A stretch of DNA of 64,000 bases from Pseudomonas sp. SCB32 (GTDB taxonomy: Bacteria > Pseudomonadota > Gammaproteobacteria > Pseudomonadales > Pseudomonadaceae). The position numbers and the translations under genes were made by a program. The DNA is taken from NCBI RefSeq assembly GCF_009189165.1, contig NZ_CP045118.1:4898001-4962000 (forward strand). Reading direction: 5' to 3'. The notes under the pieces were generated by a model that saw nothing but the letters and a program-made list of their open reading frames with translations, searched no databases and was not told the origin of the DNA. Shown here one piece after another: positions 9,290 through 18,654 of this stretch; within the stretch, counting starts at the first letter, position 1; every line of letters begins with the position of its first letter.

Positions 9290-11486
9290 GGAGAGTCTTT
9301 CCCGAAGAGGTTTTGCTGTCGCGCAGCGGCGACTGCGGGTCGAGCAGGCTGCTGCGGATGAAGTGCAGGTAGCTGAGCACGCGGCGCAGGGGCGAACTCT
9401 CGAAGTCCGGCGCGCGCGGCTCGTCGGTGTTCTTCACGCAGTCGATGGCCTGCTCCACGGCGGCCAGGGCGCGCTCGCGGTTGGCTTCGCTGGGGCGTAC
9501 GAACAGTCGGATCAATGCACGGCCCATGGCGCGAATGGCCTGGCGCCAGGGCGAGGACTCGGCGTAGCAGGGCTCGTCGGGCAGGGCCTCCTGTTCGACA
9601 CGCAGCTCGATGACCGCGTGACCGATCTCCAGCACCACGAAGGTCCAGCGCAGCAGGCGACGCTGCATCTGCGGGCTGCGCGCGGCCGCGCCGTAGGCCT
9701 GGTTGAGCAGGTCGCGGGTGCCGCTTTCGAAGGACGACACCAGGCCGTCGAGCTTGCCGCTGATGGCTTCCACCACGCGCAGGCGCAAATCATTCTCCAG
9801 GCGGCGCCACAGCCAGGCGCTGGTCGGCGGCATGATCACCGCGACGATCACCGCAGCCAGGCTCTGCGACAGCACCAGGGCGATGTATTCGTTGAGCATG
9901 CGGCCCGGATCGTAGACGGTGAGGTTCGCCGGGATCGCCCCGAAACTGAAGAACACCAGCAGGCCCAGGCCGTAGCCGGCGTACTTGGGCTTGATCGAGA
10001 GGAACGCGCCCACCGCGAACACCGGCGCCAGGGCATAGGCCAGCAGGGCGAAACCGTCGAGGTGCGGGAACACGAAGAAGGTCTCGGAGAAACCGAGGAT
10101 CGCCGCGAAGAAGGTGCCCACGGCCATCTGCATGGCCAGCTTCGCCGGGTCCGGCGCGGCCGAGACCAGCGCAGCGACGGCGGCGGCGTTGAGCACGAAG
10201 GTGCTGCCGCTGGGCCAGGCGGTCTCGATCCAGAACAGGCCGAAGGTCAGCACCATCAGCGCGGTACGGCCACCGGCCACCAGCGAGGCGACCAGGTTGG
10301 CCTTGGGCGAGAAGCCGTGCTTCCAGTTCTCCCGCTCGTGCTTGTGGGCGGCGAGGGAGGCGTGGGTCAGGGCATAGTTGTAGAGATCGTCGGCCAGGCG
10401 GTAGAGCAATTCGCCGGCGGTGTTGTAGTCCAGCAGCGCGGACGGATCATCCTGCTCGTCGAGCAGTTGCCCGCGGCCGGCGCGGATGCACTGCATCATC
10501 CGCGAGCGGTGGTTTTCCAGCTGCGCGGCGAGATGTTCGGCGTCGCGCTCGGTGACCGACTGGCCACGCCAGGGGGCGAGCACCTGGGCCAGTTCATCCA
10601 GGCAAGGCTGCAGCGCGCGCAGCACCGCTTCGGCCCCCTGCGCACGCAGGCGCACGAGCAACTGGTGCAGCGCGTTGTAGCGGGTGGTGAGGACCATGAA
10701 CTCGTTGTTCAGGCGCGACAGGCGTCCCGAACGCAGGCGCATGTGCGGGTCTTCGAAGCGAGTGGCGCTACGCAACGCTTCCAGGCCCACGGCCTGGGAG
10801 GCGAAGGCCACGTTGGCGGCCTCGAACTTCGCGCGCTCGCCGCCAGCGAGGTTGTCCAGGACGAACCCGGCGAAGGCGCCGAAACGCTGGTACAGCGCGC
10901 TGCGCATGGCGGTGGTGGAGGTCTGCGGGAACAGCGTGGCGCTGACCACGGTGGAGCAGACGATGCCCAGGCAGATTTCCAGCACCCGCCAGATCGCCGA
11001 CATGAACGCGGCCTCGGGGTGCAGGGTCGCGGGCAGGCCGATCAGCGTCGCGGTGTAGCCGGCGAGCATGCAGGCGTAGGAGCGGAAGTCGCGGTAGCGC
11101 GCGGCGCCCACGGTACACAGGCCGATCCACAGCGCGGAGACGAGCAGGAACAGCACCCGCTCCTGGGCGAAGATGGCGATCAGCGCGACCATCACGGAAA
11201 GGCCGATCAGGCTGCCGAGAATCCGGTAGAAGCTCTTGGCGAACACCTGGCCGCTCTGCGGCTGCATGACGATGAACACGGTGATGGTCGCCGTGCTCGG
11301 CTGCGGCAACTCCAGGCGCATCGCCAGCCACAGGGTCAGCAGCGAGGCGAGCAGCACCTTGGCGATGTAGATCCAGGTGACGCCGTCGCTGCGCCCCCAC
11401 TCCAGCAGCGCGCGGCGCAGGGCGTCGAGCGCTGCCGGCGAGCGGCCGGCAGCGTTGCCGCTGCCGGGATAGGAATTACCCGCCAT
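9279..11486 (-). CDS. FUSC-family inner-membrane efflux protein, AaeB-like
   Basis: About 735 residues with the two-halved FUSC layout: a block of membrane helices near the N-terminus (WIYIAKVLLASLLTLWLAMRLE, PQPSTATITVFIVMQPQSG), a long cytosolic helical region, a second block of helices (about 375-540) and a second cytosolic tail. FUSC pumps export aromatic carboxylic acids, probably driven by the proton gradient. An ATG at 11486 follows the stop of the preceding gene (TGAGATG); an in-frame GTG at 11498 overlapping that stop is also possible. Part of the four-gene efflux operon read leftwards. Confidence 0.87.
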   Translation of the reverse strand: MAGNSYPGSGNAAGRSPAALDALRRALLEWGRSDGVTWIYIAKVLLASLLTLWLAMRLELPQPSTATITVFIVMQPQSGQVFAKSFYRILGSLIGLSVMVALIAIFAQERVLFLLVSALWIGLCTVGAARYRDFRSYACMLAGYTATLIGLPATLHPEAAFMSAIWRVLEICLGIVCSTVVSATLFPQTSTTAMRSALYQRFGAFAGFVLDNLAGGERAKFEAANVAFASQAVGLEALRSATRFEDPHMRLRSGRLSRLNNEFMVLTTRYNALHQLLVRLRAQGAEAVLRALQPCLDELAQVLAPWRGQSVTERDAEHLAAQLENHRSRMMQCIRAGRGQLLDEQDDPSALLDYNTAGELLYRLADDLYNYALTHASLAAHKHERENWKHGFSPKANLVASLVAGGRTALMVLTFGLFWIETAWPSGSTFVLNAAAVAALVSAAPDPAKLAMQMAVGTFFAAILGFSETFFVFPHLDGFALLAYALAPVFAVGAFLSIKPKYAGYGLGLLVFFSFGAIPANLTVYDPGRMLNEYIALVLSQSLAAVIVAVIMPPTSAWLWRRLENDLRLRVVEAISGKLDGLVSSFESGTRDLLNQAYGAAARSPQMQRRLLRWTFVVLEIGHAVIELRVEQEALPDEPCYAESSPWRQAIRAMGRALIRLFVRPSEANRERALAAVEQAIDCVKNTDEPRAPDFESSPLRRVLSYLHFIRSSLLDPQSPLRDSKTSSGKTLHVA

Positions 11487-11487
11487 C

Positions 11488-12996
11488 TCAGCGCTCACCC
11501 ACCGTGCGGACGTCGACGGTGCCCGGGACCATCTTGTGCTCCTTCGGGCCTTCCTGCTTGTCCATCAGGCCGCCGCCCAAGGCGACGACGAGGCCGGCAT
11601 GGGTGGCCAGGCGCGCGGCGCGAACCTGCTGTTCCACCAACTGCTGCTGGAACAGGCGGGTCTGCGCGTTGAGCACGTTGAGGTAGTCGGTCAGGCCGCC
11701 ACGGTACGCCTTGGTGGCGATGTCATAGGTGCGCTGGGCGGAAGCCACGGACTTCTCGGCGAAGCCCTGCTGCAGCTCCATGGAGTGCATGCGGATCAGC
11801 TGGTCGGAGATGCCCTTGAGCGCATTGACCAGGGTCTGGTTGTACTGCGCCACGGCGGCGTCATAGCCGGCCGACTCCTGGCCGAGCTGCGAGCGACGGC
11901 GGCCGCCATCGAAGATCGGCAGCGAAATGGCCGGGCCGACGCCGTAGGTGAACTTCTCGGCGTTGAGGAACTCCAGCACGCCGCCGCCCACCGCGCTGTA
12001 GCCGATGCTGGCGACCAGGTCGACGTTGGGATAGAACTCGGCGCGGGCGACGTCCACGCCCTTGGCTTGCGCCGCGACCTTCCAGCGGCTGGCGACCACG
12101 TCCGGACGGTGGCCGAGCAGTTCCATCGGCAGCTTGCTGGGCAGGCCCGGCCCTTCGGTGAGCTTCAGGCTCGGGCGCTGGATCGAGGCGCCGGCGCCGG
12201 GGCCCTTGCCCGCCAGGGCGGCGATCTGGTTGCGGCTCAGCTGGATTTCCTCGTCCACCGATTCGATCTTGCGCTCGGTTTCCGGCAGCGGGGTTTCCGC
12301 CTGGCTGACTTCGAAGTGGGTGCCGATGCCGCCGGCCAGGCGACGCTGGGCCAGGGCCAGGATGTCCTGCTGCTGCTTGAGCATGGCCTTGCCGATGTCC
12401 AGCTCGGCGTATTGCAGCGACAGCTGGATATAGGCGCGGACGACATTGCTCTCCAGCTCCAGCTGGGCCATGCGCGCCTCGGCGGCGGTCATCTTGGCGA
12501 TGTCCATGTAGCGCTCGGTGTTGCTGCGCTCGCGTCCCCAGAGGTCCAGCGAGTAGCTAAATCCCAGGGCGGCGTTGTTGTTGAAGGTGGTGGTGTCGGC
12601 CAGGTCGCCCGGACCGTAGAAGTAGTCGGTCGGCCAACGGTGGCGGGTCAGCGAGGCATCGAGATTGACCTGCGGCGACTCGGCGGATTCGGCGACGCCG
12701 GCCATGGACAGGGCCAGGCGTACCCGCGCCTCGGCCTGCGCCAGGGTCGGGCTGCCCTCCAGCGCGGTCTTCACCCAGGCATTCAACTGCGGATCACCAT
12801 AGGCGCGCCACCACTGCTCGGCTGGCCAGCCAGCTTCCTGGTTGGCGTGCGCGATGGCGGCGTCGGTGCTCAGCTGCGCGTCGCCCAGGCGCTGTTCCTG
12901 CGGGGCGATGCCATTGGTGCTGATACATCCGGCGATTGTTGAAAAAATGACAAAGGAGCCGACGAACGTCAGTCCTTTCACGAGGTGACGCGACAC
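11488..12996 (-). CDS. Outer-membrane efflux lipoprotein, NodT/OprM family
   Basis: About 502 residues from a GTG at 12996, which has AGGA eight bases upstream and gives a normal 24-residue lipoprotein signal ending in the lipobox IAGC. An ATG at 13032 is in frame but has no ribosome binding site and would lengthen the leader by 12 residues. Two outer-membrane efflux repeats follow (AWVKTALEGSPTLAQAEARVR and later PNVDLVASIGYSAVGGG). The trimeric product forms the exit channel of a tripartite pump. It is the first gene of the operon, so this pump brings its own channel, unlike E. coli aaeXAB. Confidence 0.85.
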   Translation of the reverse strand: MSRHLVKGLTFVGSFVIFSTIAGCISTNGIAPQEQRLGDAQLSTDAAIAHANQEAGWPAEQWWRAYGDPQLNAWVKTALEGSPTLAQAEARVRLALSMAGVAESAESPQVNLDASLTRHRWPTDYFYGPGDLADTTTFNNNAALGFSYSLDLWGRERSNTERYMDIAKMTAAEARMAQLELESNVVRAYIQLSLQYAELDIGKAMLKQQQDILALAQRRLAGGIGTHFEVSQAETPLPETERKIESVDEEIQLSRNQIAALAGKGPGAGASIQRPSLKLTEGPGLPSKLPMELLGHRPDVVASRWKVAAQAKGVDVARAEFYPNVDLVASIGYSAVGGGVLEFLNAEKFTYGVGPAISLPIFDGGRRRSQLGQESAGYDAAVAQYNQTLVNALKGISDQLIRMHSMELQQGFAEKSVASAQRTYDIATKAYRGGLTDYLNVLNAQTRLFQQQLVEQQVRAARLATHAGLVVALGGGLMDKQEGPKEHKMVPGTVDVRTVGER

Positions 12997-13120
12997 GGTG
13001 AGGGTCCTGGAAGTGATCTGGCTTTTCAGCATGGGTCCGGCGTGGAGATACCGGCAGAGCCAATTGCGGCAATTGAATTTTAGGGAGACGGAAGGAAACG
13101 GATAAGACGGCTGATTTGTG

Positions 13121-13147
13121 ATTGTTTGTTACCGATAATGAAACAAT
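13121..13147. promoter_or_regulatory. Candidate LysR operator between efflux operon and regulator
   Basis: Perfect inverted repeat ATTGTTT-N13-AAACAAT in the 200-base gap between the divergent efflux operon and its LysR gene. The symmetry and spacing fit a LysR recognition site (T-N11-A core). It is AT-rich against a GC-rich background. Binding by the adjacent regulator is inferred. Confidence 0.65.
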
Positions 13148-13197
13148 CTCTATCTTCATCCGTGTGACAATGCACCGCTCCCACTGACGAGGCCCCC

Positions 13198-14133
13198 ATG
13201 GACACACTGCAGACCATGCGAGCGTTCGTCTGCGTCGCGGAAACCGGCAGCTTCACCGCCGCCGCGCAGCAGCTGAACACCACTACCGCCTACGTATCGC
13301 GCGCGGTGGCCAATCTCGAGTCGCACCTCCAGGCACGCCTGCTCAATCGCACCACCCGGCGCATCGCCCTGACCGAAGCCGGCCAGCGCTACCTGCTGCG
13401 CTGCGAGCAGATCCTCGCCTACGTCGAGGAAGCCGAGGCCGAGGCCAGCGACGCCCACGCCCGCCCCGCCGGTCGCCTGCGCGTGCACTCGATGACCGGC
13501 ATCGGCCAGCACTACGTGATCCGCGCCATCGCCAACTACCGCCAGCTGCATCCGGAAGTGACCTTCGAGCTGACCATGGCCAACCGCGTGCCGGACCTGC
13601 TCGACGAGGGCTTCGACGTGGCCATCGTAGTCGCCTCGGAACTGCCGGACTCGGGCCTGGTGTCGCAGCGCATCGGCGAGACCTACAGCATCCTCTGCGC
13701 CTCGCCGGACTACCTGACGCGGCGCGGTGCGCCAAAGACGCCGTCGGAGCTGATCGAACACGACTGCCTGCGCCTTATCAGCCCAGTACTACCCCTGGAC
13801 AAGTGGTTGTTCGATGGTCCCAACGGCCAGGAAATGATTACTCTAGGCCCCTCGCCCTTCCAGGTGAACGTCGGCGACGCCATGACCGAGGCCATCAGCT
13901 CCGGCATGGGTATCAGCGCACTGCCCGTCTACTCGGCCATCGAAGGCCTGCGCGACGGTTCGCTGGTGCGCGTATTGCCGCACTACAAGCTGCAGCAGCT
14001 GAACGTCTATGCGCTGTATCCGTCACGGCAGTACCTGGATGCGAAGATCAAGACCTGGGTCGCCTACCTGCGGGAAAACCTGCCTGGCGTGCTCCAGGCC
14101 GATGGTGCGGGCGTCGCCAGCGTCACGCCCTGA
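13198..14133 (+). CDS. LysR-family transcriptional regulator (AaeR-like)
   Basis: 311 residues. The N-terminal winged helix-turn-helix spans residues 1-60 (MRAFVCVAETGSFTAAAQQL, then YVSRAVANLESHLQARLLNR), followed by a periplasmic-binding-type effector domain (about 90-295). It is transcribed away from the efflux operon with a palindrome in the shared gap, the classical layout of a LysR activator and its target. E. coli AaeR controls aaeXAB in response to aromatic carboxylates, so a similar inducer is likely. GACGAGG upstream of the ATG is a good ribosome binding site. Confidence 0.88.
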   Translation: MDTLQTMRAFVCVAETGSFTAAAQQLNTTTAYVSRAVANLESHLQARLLNRTTRRIALTEAGQRYLLRCEQILAYVEEAEAEASDAHARPAGRLRVHSMTGIGQHYVIRAIANYRQLHPEVTFELTMANRVPDLLDEGFDVAIVVASELPDSGLVSQRIGETYSILCASPDYLTRRGAPKTPSELIEHDCLRLISPVLPLDKWLFDGPNGQEMITLGPSPFQVNVGDAMTEAISSGMGISALPVYSAIEGLRDGSLVRVLPHYKLQQLNVYALYPSRQYLDAKIKTWVAYLRENLPGVLQADGAGVASVTP

Positions 14134-14148
14134 TCCACTTTCCCGCGT

Positions 14149-14207
14149 TTGCGGGCAAGTTCGCTCGATGTAACTCCTCCCCCCGGTGTGAGCGAACTTG
14201 CCCGCAA
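14149..14207. terminator. Large hairpin after the LysR gene
   Basis: 18-base arms (TTGCGGGCAAGTTCGCTC and its complement) enclose a 23-base loop. There is no T run, so it is either a REP-like unit or a rho-independent-like brake. It is a common Pseudomonas intergenic sequence (GAGCGAACTTGCCCGC). Confidence 0.6.
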
Positions 14208-14227
14208 CCCTTATGCCTCTGGCTCCC

Positions 14228-14275
14228 TGTAGGAGCGCGCCATGCGCGCGATCGCGGGCATGGCCCGCTCCTACA
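14228..14275. repeat. REP-type palindrome TGTAGGAGCG...CGCTCCTACA
   Basis: 48-base palindrome with 10-base perfect ends and GCGCGC/CGGGCATGG inner arms. Same family as 29417-29465 and 37751-37798. All three lie between genes. Confidence 0.85.
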
Positions 14276-14399
14276 ACAAACTCCAGCGCCAAGCCTGCCT
14301 ACCGTTCGATAACCGCCCGACGTGCACACCAGCCTTGCCCCGCCCCATCCCGCCGGTGGTAGGGTTGGCCCCTCATCTATTTCCAGCCGTCCGAGCACC

Positions 14400-15374
14400 A
14401 TGAAAAAGAACGTCTTCGTCTTCAGCCGCCTCGCCCCGGAACATCTCGACCGCCTGCGCAGCCAGTTCAACGTCACCGTGCTCGATCCCAAGCAGGGCGA
14501 TGTGAACGAACAGTTCGCCGCCGCCCTGCCGACCAGCCACGGCATGATCGGCGTGGGCCGCCCGCTGGGCGAGAAGCAACTGGCCCAGGCCGGCCAACTG
14601 GAAGTGATTTCCAGCGTCTCGGTCGGCTACGACAACTACGACCTCGCCTACCTGAACCAGCGCGGCATCCCGCTGACCAACACCCCTGACGTGCTCACCG
14701 AAACCACCGCGGACCTCGGTTTCGCGCTGATCATGGCCACCGCCCGGCGCACCGCCGAGCTGGACGCCTGGACCAAGGCCGGTCAGTGGAAGCGCACCGT
14801 GGACACCCCGCAGTTCGGCGTCGACGTGTACGGCAAGAAGCTCGGCATCCTCGGCCTGGGCCGCATCGGCGCCGCCATCGCCCGCCGCGGCCGCTTCGGC
14901 TTCAACATGGACGTGCTCTACCACGGCAACAGCCGCAAGCCGGAACTGGAGCAGGAACTGGGCGCGCGCTTCTGCGGCTTCGAGGAGCTGCTGGGCGAGG
15001 CGGACTTCGTCTGCGTGGTGGTGCCGCTGTCGGAGCAGACCCGCAAGCTGATCGGCAAGCGAGAGCTGGAACTGATGAAGCCCAGCGCCATCCTGGTCAA
15101 CATCGCCCGCGGCCAGGTGATCGACGAAGCCGCGCTGGTGGAAGCGCTGCAGGAAAAACGCATCCTCGCCGCCGGCCTGGACGTCTACGAGAAGGAGCCG
15201 CTGGCCGAGTCGCCGCTGTTCGCCCTGCCCAACGCCGTGACCCTGCCGCACATCGGCTCCGCCACCTTCGACACCCGCCGCGCCATGGCCGAGTGCGCGC
15301 TGGACAACTTCGAGACCGCGCTGCGCGGCGAGCGGCCGAAGAACCTGGTCAACCCGCAGGTGTGGAAGGGCTGA
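14400..15374 (+). CDS. D-isomer-specific 2-hydroxyacid dehydrogenase (2-ketogluconate/glyoxylate reductase type)
   Basis: 324 residues from the ATG at 14400 (MKKNVFVFSRL); upstream in-frame codons lack a ribosome binding site. The dinucleotide motif GLGRIG is at about 153-158, and the family catalytic Arg, Glu and His are present in NIARGQVID, LDVYEKEP and LPHIGSAT. The family reduces 2-keto acids such as 2-ketogluconate, glyoxylate or hydroxypyruvate with NAD(P)H. The closest known Pseudomonas relative by pattern is the KguD-like reductase, but no ketogluconate transport or kinase genes are adjacent, so the substrate is open. The gene is monocistronic, with a palindrome-rich gap before it. 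Confidence 0.85.
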   Translation: MKKNVFVFSRLAPEHLDRLRSQFNVTVLDPKQGDVNEQFAAALPTSHGMIGVGRPLGEKQLAQAGQLEVISSVSVGYDNYDLAYLNQRGIPLTNTPDVLTETTADLGFALIMATARRTAELDAWTKAGQWKRTVDTPQFGVDVYGKKLGILGLGRIGAAIARRGRFGFNMDVLYHGNSRKPELEQELGARFCGFEELLGEADFVCVVVPLSEQTRKLIGKRELELMKPSAILVNIARGQVIDEAALVEALQEKRILAAGLDVYEKEPLAESPLFALPNAVTLPHIGSATFDTRRAMAECALDNFETALRGERPKNLVNPQVWKG

Positions 15375-15470
15375 GGCCCACCACTCATCCGGCTGCCGCG
15401 TCGCGCCACACAGCGCACCTATCCTTATCAGGCCTGCCCGGCCGGGCAGGCCTGCCTGGAGGAGCAGCCT

Positions 15471-16160
15471 ATGAGCGAATTGCCCACCATCGTCCTGGTC
15501 CACGGCTTCTGGGGTGGCGCCGCGCACTGGAGCAAGGTCATCGTCGAGCTGACGCGGCTGGGCCACACCGGCCTGCACGCGGTGGAGCTGCCATTGACCT
15601 CGCTGGCCAACGATGTCGAACGCACGACGAAAATGATCGCGCAACAGAAGTGCCCCGTCCTGCTGGTCGGCCACTCCTACGGCGGCGCGGTGATCAGCCA
15701 GGCCGGCAACCACCGGCAGGTCGCCGGTCTGGTCTATATCGCGGCCTTCGCCCCGGATGCCGGGGAAAGTCCGGGCGCCATCACCCAGGAACACCTGCCC
15801 GAGGCCGCACCCAATCTGGAGCCCGACAGCGACGGTTACCTGTGGATAGAGGCCGACAAATTCCACCAGAGCTTCTGCCAGGACCTGAGCGCCGACGAAG
15901 CACTGGTGATGGCGGTGACCCAGAAGGCGCCGCTGGCCAGCACCTTTGGCGACGCGGTCAGCAGCCCGGCATGGAAGGCCAGGCCGTCCTGGTACCAGCT
16001 GTCCAGCGCGGACCGGATGATCGCGCCCGCCAACCAGCAGCGCATGGCCGCGCGGATGAATCCGAGAAAGGTGGTGAGCCTCGACTGCAGCCATGCCTCA
16101 CTGGCATCGCGGGCCGGGGAAGTGTCGGCACTGATCGACGAGGCCGCCCGGTCGCTCTGA
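15471..16160 (+). CDS. Alpha/beta hydrolase
   Basis: 229 residues. The fold signature is clear: VLVHGFWGG (oxyanion region, about 8-16), the nucleophile elbow GHSYGG (about 66-71, Ser 68) and a late His in DCSHASL (about 205-211). Small alpha/beta hydrolases of this type resemble plant-like esterases (SABP2/RsbQ-like) and act on small esters. The substrate is unknown. GGAGG lies upstream of the ATG. It lies 96 bases after the 2-hydroxyacid dehydrogenase on the same strand, with no evidence of a shared pathway. Confidence 0.83.
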   Translation: MSELPTIVLVHGFWGGAAHWSKVIVELTRLGHTGLHAVELPLTSLANDVERTTKMIAQQKCPVLLVGHSYGGAVISQAGNHRQVAGLVYIAAFAPDAGESPGAITQEHLPEAAPNLEPDSDGYLWIEADKFHQSFCQDLSADEALVMAVTQKAPLASTFGDAVSSPAWKARPSWYQLSSADRMIAPANQQRMAARMNPRKVVSLDCSHASLASRAGEVSALIDEAARSL

Positions 16161-16209
16161 CCGGCTCGAAACTGCGCTGGGCTGGATACTCGCCAGCCCA
16201 GCGCCCCGC

Positions 16210-17109
16210 TCACGCCCGCGCGGGTTGCGCCGTCATCTTCGGCTGACGCTTGCGGAACACCAGCACGTTGCCCGCCATCACCAGCACCAATCCGGCCAGC
16301 GCCGGCAGCGTCCACTGATAGCCCTCGACATAGGCCGAGACGTTCAGCGCCACCACCGGGAACAGCACGGTGCAGTAGGCGGCGCGCTCCGGCCCCATGC
16401 GTCCGACCAGGGTCAGGTAGGCGGTGAAGCCGATCACCGATCCGGGGATCGCGAGGTACAGCAGCGAGCCGACGTACCGGGTGCTGCTGTCGAAGGTCAG
16501 CGGCACGCCCTGCACCACGCAGATCGCCAGCAGGATCAACGAGCCGTAGAGCATGCCCCAGGCGTTGGTGGACAGCGGGCGCAAGCCGGCTTTCTGCTGC
16601 AGGCTGGACAGCAGGTTGCCCGCCGAGAAACACAGCGTGCCGGCCAGGGCCAGCCCCAGGCCGTAGTAAGTCTCGCGGCCGGCGCTGTGGCTGGAGAGCT
16701 CCGGCCAGAACAGCAGCACCAGCCCGACCAGCCCCAGGGCGCCGCCCGCCAGCACGTTCGGCGCGATGCGCTGGCCGAAGAAGACCCGTGCGTTGAGCGC
16801 GTTCCACAGGGTGGCGGTGGAGAACACCACGGCGACCAGCCCGCTGGGAACCCACTGGCTGGCGGTGTAGAAGCACAGGAAGTTCACGCAGAACAGGCAC
16901 AACCCCTGGGCGAGACAGATCGCCTGACCGCGCCGGCCCAAAGGCTGCAGGCGGCGCGAGACCAGCAGCAGGGCGAACAGCACCAGCGCCGCCAGGCTGA
17001 AGCGGTAGGCGATGGACAGCGGAATGGCGACCACGCCGACCTGCAGCTTGATGGCGATCCAGGTGGTGCCCCAGATGAGCACGGTGAGCAGGTAGAGCGA
17101 GAGGTTCAT
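16210..17109 (-). CDS. EamA/DMT-family transporter
   Basis: 299 residues from the ATG at 17109 (MNLSLYLLTVLIWGTTWIAIK), chosen because the segment upstream of it in the same frame is hydrophilic and would precede the first helix. Ten membrane helices in two EamA halves are visible, with the typical W-G-T/S start of helix 1 and a lysine-rich end (FRKRQPKMTAQPARA). The family exports amino acids and other metabolites across the inner membrane. It is divergent from an AraC-type regulator starting 137 bases away, which probably controls it. Confidence 0.87.
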   Translation of the reverse strand: MNLSLYLLTVLIWGTTWIAIKLQVGVVAIPLSIAYRFSLAALVLFALLLVSRRLQPLGRRGQAICLAQGLCLFCVNFLCFYTASQWVPSGLVAVVFSTATLWNALNARVFFGQRIAPNVLAGGALGLVGLVLLFWPELSSHSAGRETYYGLGLALAGTLCFSAGNLLSSLQQKAGLRPLSTNAWGMLYGSLILLAICVVQGVPLTFDSSTRYVGSLLYLAIPGSVIGFTAYLTLVGRMGPERAAYCTVLFPVVALNVSAYVEGYQWTLPALAGLVLVMAGNVLVFRKRQPKMTAQPARA

Positions 17110-17245
17110 GGCGGTCTCCGGGTTCCAGGGAAACAGTCTCCCGCCCTGCCCCAGCGCCGGCTTGCAGATTCTTGCGCTTATTGCGAAAACCAAGCTGGCA
17201 ACTCACGCCCGCGCGAGTAGAGTTGGGCGCAACAGGGGAACCTCC

Positions 17246-18121
17246 ATGACCGCCATCCAACAGCTCGAAGTCTTCCAGTCGATGAACTCGTCGCCCAACG
17301 CCCGCCTGGAGCGTTGCGCCGAGCTGGGCGACGGGCTGTCGGCGGCGATCTGGAGCAACAGCCACGACGCCCGCGACTACCACGCGCCCAGTCACCACAC
17401 GCTGTCCTGCTACCTGAACGACGGCACCGGCACCTTCCGCCGTGGCGACCCCGGCAGCAAGGGCGCGCCGGACAAGCTGTGCGTGATGCCCGCCGGTTCC
17501 GAGTCGGCCTGGATCGTCAACGGCGACATTCGCCTGGCCCACCTGTACATCGACCAGGAACAGTTCGCCCTGGGCTGCATCCGCCTGCTCGATCGCGAAC
17601 CGCGCGAGTTGCAACTGCACGAGCGGACCTTCCTCGACGACCCGCAGCAGGCGGCGCGCTTCCGCCAACTGGTGAAGCTGGACTGGCACGAACCGGGTGA
17701 GCGCATCCGCACCAGCAGCGTGGCCCATGAGCTGATCGATCATCTGCTGCTCAATCAGGTGGGATTGCGCGAGGGACTCCGGTTGAAAGGCGGTCTGGCC
17801 CCGGCGATGCGCCGGCGCGTGGCCGAGTACATCGAACAGCGCCTGGACCAGCCGCTGTCGCTGGGCGAGCTGGCGATGCAGACGGCGCTGTCGGAATACC
17901 ACTTCGCGCGGATGTTCCGCGAAAGCTTCGGCATGCCGCCGCACCAGTACGTCCTGGCCCGCCGCGTGGCCCTGGCGCAACGCCTGCTGCGCGACACCCG
18001 CCAGCCGCTGGCCCAGGTTGCCTTGGCCTGTGGGTTTTCCAGTGCCAGCCACTTCGCCAACCGGTTCCGCTCGGTGGTGGGGGGGACGCCGGGGGAATAT
18101 CGGCAGGCGTTCGAGGAGTAG
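17246..18121 (+). CDS. AraC-family transcriptional regulator
   Basis: 291 residues. A cupin-like sensor half covers about 1-165; the C-terminal AraC domain has two helix-turn-helix units (LSLGELAMQTALSEYHFARMF and QVALACGFSSASHFANRFRS) and ends in G-x-T-P-G-E-Y-R. AGGGGA lies upstream of the ATG at 17246. It is divergent from the EamA exporter, which suggests control of that gene by an unknown effector. The gene ends 49 bases before the second composite repeat. Confidence 0.87.
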   Translation: MTAIQQLEVFQSMNSSPNARLERCAELGDGLSAAIWSNSHDARDYHAPSHHTLSCYLNDGTGTFRRGDPGSKGAPDKLCVMPAGSESAWIVNGDIRLAHLYIDQEQFALGCIRLLDREPRELQLHERTFLDDPQQAARFRQLVKLDWHEPGERIRTSSVAHELIDHLLLNQVGLREGLRLKGGLAPAMRRRVAEYIEQRLDQPLSLGELAMQTALSEYHFARMFRESFGMPPHQYVLARRVALAQRLLRDTRQPLAQVALACGFSSASHFANRFRSVVGGTPGEYRQAFEE

Positions 18122-18170
18122 GGTTCGGGCGCGTATCGGGCGGTATGCGGGGCTTTGCGCTTCCAGTTGG

Positions 18171-18445
18171 GTGTTTCTGCGCCGCTTCGGCGTGTACTGG
18201 GACTTTTTGTTTCGCCCCCTCGGGCGAGTCACTTTGCCAAACGACGGATGGCCACCCCACGCAAAGTAACCAAAGGTCTTGCCCCTGCATCCGGTTTTTC
18301 GCTTAGGCGAAAAATGCCCTCGCTCCATCAGAGTTTCAGGGGCACGCGTCGACGGGCCATCCATGGCCCAACGACGCTCTCGCGACATCCATGTCGCTCA
18401 ACCCCTGAAACTCCGATTCCACTCGGCCTCCTGAAGGGGCGCTCC
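18171..18445 (-). repeat. Structured repeat element, copy 3
   Basis: On the minus strand: GGAGGCCGAGTGGA box, outer stem AGTTTCAGGGG/CCCCTGAAACT (18332-18412), inner hairpins GCGACAT/ATGTCGC and GCGTCG..GGGCCA/TGGCCC..CGACGC, GGAGCGAGGG, hairpin TTTTTCGC/GCGAAAAA (18295-18314), CCGGATG, stem CTTTGC (18232-18237) with GCAAAG (18261-18266), and the GC-rich end hairpins. The stems are perfect although their sequences differ from copies 2 and 4. Confidence 0.8.
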
Positions 18446-18654
18446 GGTGCGTGCGGAAGTTTCTCTGGAAACCGCTTTTCGTAGGAGAGACGGGGGCGCC
18501 TAGCCTTTGTCCGCGAAGGCTCACCTTTGCCCCCATGCTGCAGGATGAACACCTGTAGGGCGAATAACGCGCAGCGTTATCCGCCTTGATGGGTTTCGCT
18601 TCGCTCTACGCCATCCTACGAAGAGCACCTCACAGTCGCCGGCGCGCGCAGAGT

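Noticed and set aside
9288-11672. Long open frame of 794 codons on the plus strand opposite the FUSC gene
   Set aside because: Composition is rich in Gly, Arg, His and Gln without any domain, and the frame is the antisense of a clear FUSC protein. GC-rich genomes produce such frames by codon bias.
15836-18388. 850-codon minus-strand frame across the hydrolase, EamA and AraC genes
   Set aside because: It crosses three recognised genes and the composite repeat in other frames and shows no domain; it is a shadow of third-position GC bias.
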